Shown piece by piece: positions 43,809-52,106 of a DNA stretch of 64,000 nt (its first letter is position 1; every line of letters starts with the position of its first letter). Under the pieces are notes generated by a model. It had not been told where the DNA came from. It did no database searches and was given only the letters and a program-made list of their open reading frames with translations. The position numbers and the translations under genes are program-made. The stretch lies in contig NZ_CP117709.1 in assembly GCF_028622875.1 (NCBI RefSeq), positions 5,211,001 to 5,275,000 of the forward strand, read 5' to 3'. Source of the DNA: Streptomyces sp. MMBL 11-1. GTDB lineage: Bacteria; Actinomycetota; Actinomycetes; Streptomycetales; Streptomycetaceae.

Positions 43809-43825
43809 GTTGCAACATATGCAAC
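43809..43825. promoter_or_regulatory. GTTGCA-N5-TGCAAC operator, probable IclR site
   Basis: Perfect 6-bp arms with a 5-bp spacer, 20 bp before the dehydratase start and about 100 bp before the divergent kinase start. A weaker relative, TTGCGTATATCGCTCAA, follows at 43831-43847. TTGCA/TGCAA palindromes are common IclR-family targets, and an IclR gene is in the divergent operon. Confidence 0.65.
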
Positions 43826-43923
43826 ACCCATTGCGTATATCGCTCAACGCTGTCTAACATCCGAGCCGATGCCCGGTCAATGGTGACCACCGGCCCGCAC
43901 GCCGATCAGTGAGGAGCCCTCCA

Positions 43924-45066
43924 GTGCCCGGACCCGCAGCAGGGACGGCCGACGCCGCCACGACCACCGATGTCGTCTGTCTCGGTGAGTCCATGGTGAC
44001 GTTCCTGCCCTCGCAGCCCGGCCGCCTCGCCGACGTGCCCTCCTTCGGGCGCGGGATCGGCGGCGCCGAGTCCAACGTGGCCTGCGCGCTCGCCGCCGCC
44101 GGGCACCGGGCGGCCTGGGTCGGCCGGGTCGGCGCGGACGGCTTCGGCGACCACCTGGTCGAGACGATCGCGTCGTACGGGGTCGACACCTCGGCCGTCC
44201 GCCGCGACCCCGACCGCCCCACCGGCATCTACTTCCGCACGGCCACGGACCGGGGCGCCGACACCCACGAGGTCGCCTACTACCGGGCCGGGTCCGCCGC
44301 CTCCGCGATGTCCCCGGACAACGTGCCGTACGAGGACCTCCTCGCGGGCCGCGTCCTGCACCTGTCCGGGATCACGGCCGCGCTGTCCGCCGACTGCCTG
44401 GCGCTGCTGCGGGACCTGACGGCCCCCCGGCCGGACCGCCCGCTCGTCTCCTTCGACGTGAACCACCGGCCGCGTCTGTGGCGGGGGTCCGAGGCGGACG
44501 CGTCGGTGCTCCTGGAGCTGGCCCGCCGCTCGGACCTGGTCTTCGTGGGCGAGGACGAGGCGGAGGAGGCGTGGGGGATCGTCGGCGCGGACGCGGTCCG
44601 GGCGGCGCTGCCGGAGCCGGCCGTGCTGGTCGTGAAGCGGGGGAGCGCGGGCGCGACGGTGTTCTCGGGGCCCCGCCCCGGGCCCCGCTCCGCAACCGCC
44701 GGAGGGGCTGAAAACGCCCCGGCCGCGCGCTCCACGGAGGGCGGCGGGGCCGAGTTCGCCGCCGATACCGTCACGCTCGTCCCCGCCCTCCGCGTCGACG
44801 TCGTGGCCGCCGTCGGGGCCGGGGACGCGTTCGCCGCCGGGTTCCTCTCCGCCACCCTGCGGGGGCTGCCCGTGCGCGACCGGGCCCGGCACGGGCACCT
44901 CATGGCCGCCGCCGCCCTCACCGTCCCCGGCGACCTCACCGACCCGCCCGCCCGCGACCACGCCGACCACCTCGCGGCCCTCGACGACGACGCCTGGGGG
45001 AGACTGCGTCTCGGCCCCGGCTGGACCGCAGCCGACCGGGCCGCAGAGGAGGTACGCACACCATGA
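43924..45066 (+). CDS. PfkB family sugar kinase (2-dehydro-3-deoxygluconokinase-like)
   Basis: 380 residues from GTG 43924, which has AGGAG 7 nt upstream. Family motifs are VVCLGESMVTFLPSQPG (N-terminal), GIGGAESNVACALAAAGHRA with the GG hinge, PTGIYFRTATDRG, and the C-terminal VDVVAAVGAGDAFAAGFLSA with catalytic Asp in GAGDAF. KDG kinases share GES and YYRAGSAAS, both present. An insertion of about 30 residues (PRPGPRSATAGGAENAPAAR) sits before the last domain. Product expected: a 6-phosphorylated keto-deoxy acid entering central metabolism. The stop overlaps the IclR start (ATGA). Confidence 0.85.
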   Translation: MPGPAAGTADAATTTDVVCLGESMVTFLPSQPGRLADVPSFGRGIGGAESNVACALAAAGHRAAWVGRVGADGFGDHLVETIASYGVDTSAVRRDPDRPTGIYFRTATDRGADTHEVAYYRAGSAASAMSPDNVPYEDLLAGRVLHLSGITAALSADCLALLRDLTAPRPDRPLVSFDVNHRPRLWRGSEADASVLLELARRSDLVFVGEDEAEEAWGIVGADAVRAALPEPAVLVVKRGSAGATVFSGPRPGPRSATAGGAENAPAARSTEGGGAEFAADTVTLVPALRVDVVAAVGAGDAFAAGFLSATLRGLPVRDRARHGHLMAAAALTVPGDLTDPPARDHADHLAALDDDAWGRLRLGPGWTAADRAAEEVRTP

Positions 45067-45821
45067 GCCAGACCGTCGACCGGGCACTGAGCATCCTGCC
45101 GCTGCTCGCCCAGGGACCCGCCGACCTCGGCCAGGTCGCCGAGCGGCTCGGCGTCCACAAATCCACGGCGCTGCGTCTGCTGCGTACGCTCCACGAGCAC
45201 GGCCTCGTCTACCGGCAGGAGGACCAGCGCTACCGCCTCGGCGCCCGGCTCTTCGCGCTCGCCCAGGAGGCCGTCGAGAACCTCGACGTACGCGAGATCG
45301 CCCACTCCCACCTGGTCGCGCTGAACGACCGGTGCGGGCACACCGTCCACCTCGCCGTGTACGAGGAGCAGGAAGTCCTCTACATCGACAAGGTCGAGAG
45401 CCGCTACCCGGTCCGCATGTACTCACGGATCGGCAAGCCCGTGGCGATCACCGTCGCGGCCGTGGCCAAGCTGCTGCTGGCCGACCTCACCGAGCCCGAG
45501 CGGCGCGTCATCGCCGAGAAGCTCGACTACCCCATGTACACATCCCGTTCGACGCCCAACGCCGCCGCGTTCCTCAAGGAGCTCGCCGTCGTCCGCGAAC
45601 AGGGATGGGCCACCGACCTCGGTGGCCACGAGGAGTCCATCAACTGCATCGGCGCCCCCATTCGCGGCGCGGACGGGCGGGTCGTCGCGGCCATGTCGGT
45701 GTCCGCGCCCAATGTGGTCGTCACGGCCGAGGAACTCCTCACCCTGCTCCCCCTGGTGCGGCGCACCGCCGAGACCATCAGCCGGGAGTATTCCGGCACC
45801 ACCCGACCCAAGAAAGCCTGA
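45063..45821 (+). CDS. IclR family transcriptional regulator
   Basis: 252 residues. The N-terminal winged helix is MSQTVDRALSILPLLAQGPA, LGQVAERLGVHKSTALRLLR and TLHEHGLVYRQEDQRYRLG. The C-terminal effector domain follows, with RCGHTVHLAVYEEQEVLYID, GKPVAITVAAVAKLLLA and GGHEESINCIGAPIRGADGR (the IclR signature). It is translationally coupled to the kinase. The likely inducer is the pathway substrate or keto-acid intermediate, and the likely target is the palindrome at 43809-43825. Confidence 0.9.
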   Translation: MSQTVDRALSILPLLAQGPADLGQVAERLGVHKSTALRLLRTLHEHGLVYRQEDQRYRLGARLFALAQEAVENLDVREIAHSHLVALNDRCGHTVHLAVYEEQEVLYIDKVESRYPVRMYSRIGKPVAITVAAVAKLLLADLTEPERRVIAEKLDYPMYTSRSTPNAAAFLKELAVVREQGWATDLGGHEESINCIGAPIRGADGRVVAAMSVSAPNVVVTAEELLTLLPLVRRTAETISREYSGTTRPKKA

Positions 45822-45827
45822 TCAGCC

Positions 45828-46238
45828 ATGACCGAGAAGACCGCCCTCACCCCCTCCACCCACACCACGCCGCCCGCGAAGTTCTCGCACGGCGTGAAGA
45901 AGGGGAACATCCTCCAGGTCGCCGGCCAGGTCGGCTTCCTCCCCGCCGTGGAGGGCCAGGCCCCGACGCCCGCCGGTCCCACGCTCCGCGAGCAGACCCT
46001 CCAGACCTTCGCCAACGTCAAGGCGATCCTGGAGGAGGGCGGCGCGAGCTGGGACGACGTGATGATGATGCGCGTCTACCTCACGGACGTGGACCACTTC
46101 GCGGAGATGAACGAGATCTACAACACCTACTTCGCCGAGCAGAACCTCAAGGAGGCCCCCTCGGCCCGGACGACGGTCTACGTCGGCCTGCCCAAGGGCC
46201 TGCTCATCGAGATCGACGCCCTCGCGGTGCTCGGCTGA
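45828..46238 (+). CDS. RidA family enamine/imine deaminase
   Basis: 136 residues, YjgF/YER057c/UK114 family. GNILQVAGQVGFLPAVEG, TFANVKAILEEGGASWDDVM and MRVYLTDVDHFAEMNEIYNT are standard. The C-terminal PSARTTVYVGLPKGLLIEID carries the Arg (in SARTTV) that binds the carboxylate of imine substrates in RidA. It starts 6 bp after the IclR stop. RidA hydrolyses the reactive 2-aminoacrylate/imine released by PLP dehydratases, which fits the dehydratase on the other side of the divergent promoter. Confidence 0.9.
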   Translation: MTEKTALTPSTHTTPPAKFSHGVKKGNILQVAGQVGFLPAVEGQAPTPAGPTLREQTLQTFANVKAILEEGGASWDDVMMMRVYLTDVDHFAEMNEIYNTYFAEQNLKEAPSARTTVYVGLPKGLLIEIDALAVLG

Positions 46239-46261
46239 CGGCCTCCCGGCCGACCCCCCAT

Positions 46262-46440
46262 CGGCCGGCTCCGACTTCCTCCGGCCGGCCGGTCCTCCTC
46301 GGCCGGCTCCGGCCCCCTCCGGCCCGCCGGTCCTTTCCGGCCGGCTCCGGCTTCCTCCGGCCGCCGGCCCTCTGCGGCCGGCTCCACCCCCTCCGGCCGC
46401 CGGCCCTCTTCGGCGGCCGGCTCCGCCCCTCTGCGGCCCG
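46262..46440. repeat. five ~38-bp GC-rich tandem repeats
   Basis: CGGCCGGCTCC recurs at 46262, 46300, 46338, 46375 and 46414. Each is followed by a C/T-rich stretch and a CCGGCCGnCGGnCCT segment. The array fills most of the 398-bp gap between ridA and gntP; no gene is supported there. The units can fold into local hairpins, so they may act as attenuator or mRNA-processing elements inside an operon. Confidence 0.75.
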
Positions 46441-46636
46441 CTTACCACCCGGGTCAGCCGACCACCAGGCCCGCCGCACCCCCGGCCCGCCGCACCCCGT
46501 CCCCCGATCGCAGGCCCCCGCTGATCGCTTCACCTCACCCGCAGGACCGCTCCAGCCCGCCGTACGGCACGGCGCCCCGCTCCCCGGGGGCGCCGTGCCG
46601 CGCTCCCCCCTGCCCTCCAGCACCAACGGAGTCCCC

Positions 46637-48112
46637 ATGCTGCTCGCCGCCACCCCGCCGCCGGCCGAGGCGCCACCGCACACCGGTGGTCTGCTCCTCC
46701 TGATCGACGGCACCGCCGGTCTGCTGACCGTCGCCGCCCTCGGCATCGCCCTCCTGCTCTTCCTGATCATCAAGGTCAGGCTCCAGCCGTTCGTCGCCCT
46801 GCTCGCGGTCTCCATAGCCGTCGGCCTCGGCGCCGGGCTCTCGGTCACCGAACTCTTCGGCACCGTGCAGAAATCCGCCGCCGTCTCGCTCATCGAGTCC
46901 GGCATGGGCGGCATCCTCGGCCATGTCGCGATCATCATCGGGCTCGGCACCATGCTCGGCGCGATCCTCGAAGTGTCCGGCGGAGCCGAGGTGCTGAGCG
47001 CCCGCCTGCTGAACGCCTTCGGCGAGAAGCGCGCCCCGCTGGCCATGGGCATGACGGGCCTCGTCTTCGGCATCCCGGTCTTCTTCGACGTCGGCATCTT
47101 CGTCCTCGCGCCGATCGTCTACGCCGCCGCCAAGCGCTCCGGCAAATCGATCCTGCTCTACGCGATGCCGCTGCTGGCGGGCCTGTCGATGACCCACGCG
47201 TTCCTGCCGCCGCACCCGGGGCCGGTGGCCGCCGCCGGACTCTTCAACGTCTCGCTCGGCTGGGTCATTCTGATGGGCGTCGTCGTCGGCATCCCGTCGG
47301 TCATCGCCGCCTGGGCGTACGCCGCCTGGATCGGCAAGCGCATCTTCGTCGACGTCCCGCAGGACATGATGGAGGCCGCCGAGGAGGCCAGGGCCGCCGT
47401 CGCCGCCGAACAGCGCGCCGCCGGGATCACCCCGCAAGAGAAGCCGATCCCGCTCGGTACGGTCCTCGCGATCATCGGCACCCCGCTGATCCTGATCCTC
47501 GCCGCGACGTTCTCCTCGATCGCCCTGGACCCCTCCACGCTCCGCTCGGTGATCGAGTTCTTCGGCAACCCGTTCGTCGCCCTGACGATCGCCCTGTTCC
47601 TCGCGTACTACCTGCTGGGCATCCGGCGCGGCTGGTCCCGCAAGTCCCTGGAATCGGTCTCCACGTCCTCGCTCAAGCCCGTCGGCAACATCCTGCTGGT
47701 CGTCGGCGCGGGCGGCGTCTTCGGCGCCGTCCTCAAGGGCAGCGGCATCGCGGACGCGCTGGCCGACACCTTCAACGACGTCGGCCTGCCGGTCATCCTG
47801 CTCGCCTGGCTGATCTCGGTCGTCCTGCGCGTGGCCCAGGGCTCGGCCACCGTCGCGATCGTCACGACGGCCGGCATCGTGGTTCCGCTGGTCGAGGGCC
47901 AGAACCTGTCCCAGCCCCACCTCGCCCTGATCATCATGGCGATCTCGGCGGGCTCGATCTTCGCCTCGCACGTGAACGACGGCGGCTTCTGGATCGTGTC
48001 GAAGTACTTCGGCATCAGCGAGCGCGACACCCTCAAGTCCTGGACCGTCCTGGAGACGGTGCTCTCGGTCGCGGGCTTCGTCGTCGCGGCGCTGCTCAGC
48101 CTGATCATCTGA
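46637..48112 (+). CDS. GntP family gluconate/sugar acid:H+ symporter
   Basis: 491-residue permease with about 12-14 membrane segments. Conserved family stretches are ESGMGGILGHVAIIIGLGTM, GMTGLVFGIPVFFDVGIFVL (the GntP signature with FFDVGF-like loop), GLSMTHAFLPPHPGPVAAAG and the C-terminal ISAGSIFASHVNDGGFWIVS. GntP members carry gluconate, idonate, fructuronate or D-serine (DsdX). The ATG at 46637 has CGGAG 6 nt upstream; the 46239-46636 repeat region separates it from ridA but no terminator is evident. With the neighbouring KDG-type kinase, a sugar-acid or amino-sugar-acid substrate is the best guess. Confidence 0.88.
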   Translation: MLLAATPPPAEAPPHTGGLLLLIDGTAGLLTVAALGIALLLFLIIKVRLQPFVALLAVSIAVGLGAGLSVTELFGTVQKSAAVSLIESGMGGILGHVAIIIGLGTMLGAILEVSGGAEVLSARLLNAFGEKRAPLAMGMTGLVFGIPVFFDVGIFVLAPIVYAAAKRSGKSILLYAMPLLAGLSMTHAFLPPHPGPVAAAGLFNVSLGWVILMGVVVGIPSVIAAWAYAAWIGKRIFVDVPQDMMEAAEEARAAVAAEQRAAGITPQEKPIPLGTVLAIIGTPLILILAATFSSIALDPSTLRSVIEFFGNPFVALTIALFLAYYLLGIRRGWSRKSLESVSTSSLKPVGNILLVVGAGGVFGAVLKGSGIADALADTFNDVGLPVILLAWLISVVLRVAQGSATVAIVTTAGIVVPLVEGQNLSQPHLALIIMAISAGSIFASHVNDGGFWIVSKYFGISERDTLKSWTVLETVLSVAGFVVAALLSLII

Positions 48113-48143
48113 TCCCACCGAGACGGGCGGGACTGCTCTTGGC

Positions 48144-48189
48144 GAACCGGCACACACGGGTTGTTCCCCCTCCCCGTGTGTGCCGGTTC
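48144..48189. terminator. 17-bp perfect hairpin after the catabolic operon
   Basis: GAACCGGCACACACGGG (48144-48160) and its exact reverse complement (48173-48189) with a 12-nt loop, 31 bp after the gntP stop. It is the strongest simple hairpin in this part of the window. Confidence 0.85.
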
Positions 48190-48237
48190 CGTGCGCACCC
48201 CTTGTGCTGCCCCGCCGATTGCGCTTCCTTGATCGGC

Positions 48238-49557
48238 ATGGCGGAGACAAGCGCAACCACAGGGACAGGGGAGCCGGCCTCCCGACCACGTAAGTCCAGC
48301 TGGAAGTACATCGGCCCCGGCATCGTCGTCGCGGCGACCGGGGTCGGGGCCGGCGACCTGGTCGCGACGCTGATCGCGGGCAGCAAGTTCGGATACACCC
48401 TGATGTGGGCGGCGGTGATCGGCTGCGTCGTCAAGATCTCGCTCGCCGAGGCGGCCGGCCGCTGGCATCTGGCGACCGGCCGCACGCTCTTCGACGGCTG
48501 GCGCAGTCTGGGCCCCTGGACCACGGTGTACTTCGCGGTCTACGTCGTCCTCTGGGGCTTCATCTACGGGGCGACGGCCATGTCCTCCAGCGCCCTGCCC
48601 ATCGTGGCGCTGTTCCCCGACGGCCCCGGGCTCAAGTTCTGGGCGATCGTCACCGGGCTGATCGGACTGGCGTTCGTCTGGTTCAACCGGTACGCCGTGT
48701 TCGAGAAGGTCATGACGGTCCTGATCGGCATCATGTTCGTGGTGGTCGTGTACGTGGCCGCCCGCGTGGTGCCGGACGCCGGGGCCTCGTTCGCCGGGCT
48801 GCTGCCCGTCCTCCCGGACGGCTCGCTCCTCTACACCCTCGGGCTGATCGGCGGTGTCGGCGGCACGATCACCATGGCCGCGTACGGGTACTGGGTCAAC
48901 GCCAAGGGCTGGAGCAACTCCTCCTGGATGAAGGTGATGCGGCTCGACAACCGGGTCGCCTACATCACCACCGGGGTCTTCGTCGTGGCGATGCTCATCG
49001 TCGGCGCCGAGCTGCTGCACGCCTCCCAGACCGCCCTCACCTCCGGCGACCGCGGGCTGATCGACCTGGGCAGGGTGCTGGAGGACCGCTTCGGCGCGGG
49101 CACCGCCAAGCTCTTCCTGGTGGGCTTCTTCGCCACGTCGTTCTCGTCGCTGATCGGCGTCTGGCACGGGGTCAGCCTGATGTTCGCCGACTTCGTGGAG
49201 CGGTTCCGGGCCCCGGCCGCCGGTGCGGCGAAGGCCGGGGAGCCCGAGGAGCACGAGGGGCCGGACGTCGCCGAGCGCCGGCAGCGGTCGCTGCCCTTCC
49301 GCGCCTACCTCCTGTGGCTGACCTTCCCGCCGATGACCCTGCTCTGGCTGGACGAGCCCTTCGGCCTGGTCATCGCGTACGGGGTGCTCGGCGCGTTCTT
49401 CATGCCGTTCCTCGCCCTGACCCTGCTCTGGCTGCTCAACTCCTCCCGTACGCCCGGGGAGTGGCGCAACGGATGGCTCAGCAACGGGATGCTCTCCCTG
49501 GCCGGGCTGCTGTTCGTCGTGCTGTGCGTCCAGCAGGTGCGCGAACTGCCCTGGTGA
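48238..49557 (+). CDS. NRAMP family divalent metal transporter-like protein
   Basis: 439 residues with about 11 membrane segments. Helix 1 reads WKYIGPGIVVAATGVGAGDLV: the GPG and the D of GAGD match NRAMP, although the classic DPGN metal motif is GVGAGDLV here. Helix 6 has TITMAAYGYWVNAKGWSNSS in place of the MPH(N/D) metal motif. These deviations match the actinobacterial NRAMP-like group with uncertain substrate. The ATG at 48238 opens the conserved part but has a poor ribosome site, so the start is the least certain point. An independent promoter after the 48144 hairpin is likely. Confidence 0.78.
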   Translation: MAETSATTGTGEPASRPRKSSWKYIGPGIVVAATGVGAGDLVATLIAGSKFGYTLMWAAVIGCVVKISLAEAAGRWHLATGRTLFDGWRSLGPWTTVYFAVYVVLWGFIYGATAMSSSALPIVALFPDGPGLKFWAIVTGLIGLAFVWFNRYAVFEKVMTVLIGIMFVVVVYVAARVVPDAGASFAGLLPVLPDGSLLYTLGLIGGVGGTITMAAYGYWVNAKGWSNSSWMKVMRLDNRVAYITTGVFVVAMLIVGAELLHASQTALTSGDRGLIDLGRVLEDRFGAGTAKLFLVGFFATSFSSLIGVWHGVSLMFADFVERFRAPAAGAAKAGEPEEHEGPDVAERRQRSLPFRAYLLWLTFPPMTLLWLDEPFGLVIAYGVLGAFFMPFLALTLLWLLNSSRTPGEWRNGWLSNGMLSLAGLLFVVLCVQQVRELPW

Positions 49558-49579
49558 CCCGGTCGCCGTCGGCGTAACG

Positions 49580-49613
49580 CCGCAGCGCCGCCGGGGGAGC
49601 GGCGGCGCTGCGG
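49580..49613. terminator. hairpin terminator between NRAMP-like and chitinase genes
   Basis: Perfect 13-bp stem (CCGCAGCGCCGCC / GGCGGCGCTGCGG) with an 8-nt loop between convergent genes. Confidence 0.85.
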
Positions 49614-49635
49614 GTTCCGGGTGGTCGCGGTGTCG

Positions 49636-51360
49636 TTACGGCAGGCTGCGGACGTGCGGGCCGACCGCCTTCGACCAGGCGAACCCGGCCGTCGCGTCCC
49701 AGTTCGTCGACCAGGTCATCGCGCCGCGCAGCGACGGGTAGGTCTTCGACGGCTTGAACGAGCCGCAGCTGGTGCCCTTGGTCAGGCAGTCCAGCGCCGC
49801 GTTCACGGTCGACGGGGAGATGTAGCCGCTGCCCGCGCCGCGGGTGGAGGCGGGGACGCCGAGGCCGACCTGGGACGGGTCGAGGCCGCCCTCCAGCTGG
49901 ATGCAGGCGAGCGCGGTGAGGAAGTCCACCGAGCCCTGCGAGTAGACCTTGCCGTCACAGCCGAGCATCGCACCGCTGTTGTAGTACTGCGTGTTGACGA
50001 CGGTGAGGATGTCCTTGACGTTGAGCGCCGTCTTGAAGTACTCGCCCGACGTCGACTGCATGTCGAGGGTCTGCGGGGCCATCGTGAGGACCATCCCGGG
50101 GCCCGCCTTCGCCGACAGCTGGCGCAGCGCCTTCGTCATGTAGGTGGCGTTGAGGCCGTTCTCCAGGTCGATGTCGACCCCGTTGAAGCCGTAGTCCTGC
50201 ATCAGCGCGTACACCGAGTTGGCGAACGCGGTGGCCGAGGCGTCGCTGTCGACCCGGACCGTGCCCAGCTCGCCGCCGATCGAGATGATGACGTTCTTGC
50301 CGGCCGCCTGCTTGGCCTTGATGTCCGACCGGAACTGGGCGTCCGTGTAGCCGTTCAGCCCGGCGGTGTCCAGGTTGAAGGTGACCGCGCCCTGGGTCGC
50401 CGTGGCGTCCGCGAAGGAGACCGCGATGATGTCGTAGTCGGCCGGGACGTCGCTGAGCTTCTGGACGGCCGCGCCGTTGTTGAAGTTCTGCCAGTAGCCG
50501 GTCACCGCGTGCTTGGGCACCGTGGTCACCGGACCGCCGCCGTTCTTGGCCGTACGGGCGCTGACGGTGGTCGACCTGGCGGATTCGCCGGCGGCGTTGG
50601 TGGCGCTCACCGAGAACTCGTAGGCGGTGTCCGCGGTGAGGCCCGTGACGGTCGCCGAGGTGCCGGTGGACGTGGTGGCCTTCGCGCCGTCCCGGTACAC
50701 CGTGTACCCGGTGGCGCCGGAGACCGCGTTCCAGGACAGGGCGACGGAGGACGTGGTCGTGGCACCCGCCGCGAGGCCCCCGGGAGCCGCCGGGATGACC
50801 GGGCCGGGCTCCTCGCCGCCACCGCCGTCGGGGCCGGTCACCTCGAAGTCGTCGGCGAGGTAGGCGGCCTGCCCGTACCAGCCGTGGGTGTAGACGGTCA
50901 CCGAGGTGGTGTTCGCGCCGGTCTTGAAGCTGGTGGACAGCTTGGTCCAGGTGGAGGAGCCCGGCGTCCAGGTGGAGACGTCGGTGGTTCCGGTGCCGTT
51001 CACGCCGAGGTAGGCGTAACCGCCCTGCACCCAGGAGCTGAGCGTGTACGTCGAGTTGGCCTTCACCTTGACGACCTGGGAGCACTTGGCGTTCTCCTGG
51101 CCGGCCGGGGTCGCCTTCAGCGCGGACGTACCGCCGTGCACGGGGGAGGAGACGACGGTGCCACTGCCCCCGGCGCAGGTCCAGCCGGCGAGGCCTGCCT
51201 CGAACCCCGGGTTCTTGGCGTTGTTGACGTCGGCGGCCTGGGCGGTGCTGACGAGTCCGGTGACGGTCAGGGCCGCGGCCGCGATGACGGCCATGGTGCC
51301 GCCGAGCACGGGACGGGAGTGACGACGCCTTCTGCGACTGCTGCCTGCGGAGCGTTCCAC
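49636..51360 (-). CDS. secreted GH18 chitinase with carbohydrate-binding and fibronectin III domains
   Basis: 574-residue exoenzyme. A twin-Arg-like basic start (RRRRRHSRP) and signal helix (TMAVIAAAALTVTGLVSTAQA) are cleaved near residue 43. Residues 45-175 are a beta-sandwich carbohydrate-binding module (ADVNNAKNPGFEAGLAGWTC, WYGQAAYLADDFEVTG). A Gly/Pro linker and one fibronectin type III domain follow (about 190-272). The GH18 barrel has the catalytic motif GVDIDLE with acid E400, plus MAPQTLDM and the final GAMTWSTNWDA. Hydrolyses chitin outside the cell. Transcription likely starts near the dre-like site at 51644, giving a long leader. Confidence 0.92.
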   Translation of the reverse strand: MERSAGSSRRRRRHSRPVLGGTMAVIAAAALTVTGLVSTAQAADVNNAKNPGFEAGLAGWTCAGGSGTVVSSPVHGGTSALKATPAGQENAKCSQVVKVKANSTYTLSSWVQGGYAYLGVNGTGTTDVSTWTPGSSTWTKLSTSFKTGANTTSVTVYTHGWYGQAAYLADDFEVTGPDGGGGEEPGPVIPAAPGGLAAGATTTSSVALSWNAVSGATGYTVYRDGAKATTSTGTSATVTGLTADTAYEFSVSATNAAGESARSTTVSARTAKNGGGPVTTVPKHAVTGYWQNFNNGAAVQKLSDVPADYDIIAVSFADATATQGAVTFNLDTAGLNGYTDAQFRSDIKAKQAAGKNVIISIGGELGTVRVDSDASATAFANSVYALMQDYGFNGVDIDLENGLNATYMTKALRQLSAKAGPGMVLTMAPQTLDMQSTSGEYFKTALNVKDILTVVNTQYYNSGAMLGCDGKVYSQGSVDFLTALACIQLEGGLDPSQVGLGVPASTRGAGSGYISPSTVNAALDCLTKGTSCGSFKPSKTYPSLRGAMTWSTNWDATAGFAWSKAVGPHVRSLP

Positions 51361-52106
51361 TGGTTCCTCCGTGGGGAGTTGGTGGCCTGGCGGGGGTCGT
51401 GCAGAAGTGCCGGACGTACTGCGGGCCGGGGCTGCACGGGGTGGGCCGGGCGGAGCGGGGATCCGTGACGGGCGATCACGGTGAGGCGCGATCGATCACG
51501 GTGATGCGGTGTGTATCGGGTCGAAGGACGGGGTGTCGGGGGAGTCGGGGGTGTCGTGCACGGTGGTGCGTGGGGCGCTGGGCCGGGAACATGGAGACGG
51601 GGTGTCCTGCCGGGAGCGGTGACCACCGCTTGGCGCATAAAGCTGGTCCAGACCAATCGAGTTGTCAAGACCTCTGGCGGTGGAAAGGCTTTGGCGAGGG
51701 TGAGCGAGAGGCGCCTCCGCGAGGGTGGGCGCGAGGCCGCGCGGCGGCCCCGGCGGCGGAGTGCCCGAGGGTCTGTGGGGGTGCCGGGTCGGAGTTCTTC
51801 CCGCCGGGAACGGTCCTGCGGCCCGCATCGCCCCCCGCACGGGTGATCTTGCGGGAGATCTTCGGGCGGTCTTCGGGCGGTCACGGAAACGCCCTTACGA
51901 AAAAGGGGGTCGACGGCCCGGAATCCAGCCTGACGTGCGTGAATGGACAGATGATTGAAAACCGGACACAGTCTTCGGTAACGCTGCGCAGTGATAGCCG
52001 AGTTGGACGGAATCGATTTCGTCCCGTTTAGCACCCGAGCCCCGTAGGAACGGTGTTCGCATGGCGTCGTACTGGTCTCCGATAACTGTTCTCTGCCTGG
52101 TGAGAC
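51361..52106. other. chitinase leader/promoter region, no gene
   Basis: 746 bp without a supported gene. The right end includes the dre-like promoter (51644-51668). Between it and the chitinase ATG lies a transcribed leader of roughly 270 nt with a direct repeat of GATCACGGTGA (51474-51502 area). 51850-52100 carries the promoter of the next rightward gene; I cannot fix its hexamers. Confidence 0.6.
51644..51668 (-). promoter_or_regulatory. dre-like DasR site and promoter of the chitinase gene
   Basis: TGGTCCAGACCA (51644-51655) is the 12-bp element repeated in Streptomyces chitinase promoters and bound by the GlcN-6-P-responsive repressor DasR. A diverged second copy (TTGTCAAGACCT, from 51662) overlaps TTGACA read on the minus strand (51663-51668), a consensus -35. 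Binding would therefore block polymerase. Confidence 0.75.

Noticed and set aside
42452..43831. ATG 43831 as start of the PLP dehydratase
   Set aside because: No ribosome site, and it would place the palindromic operator inside the gene; TTG 43789 has GAGGAG upstream.
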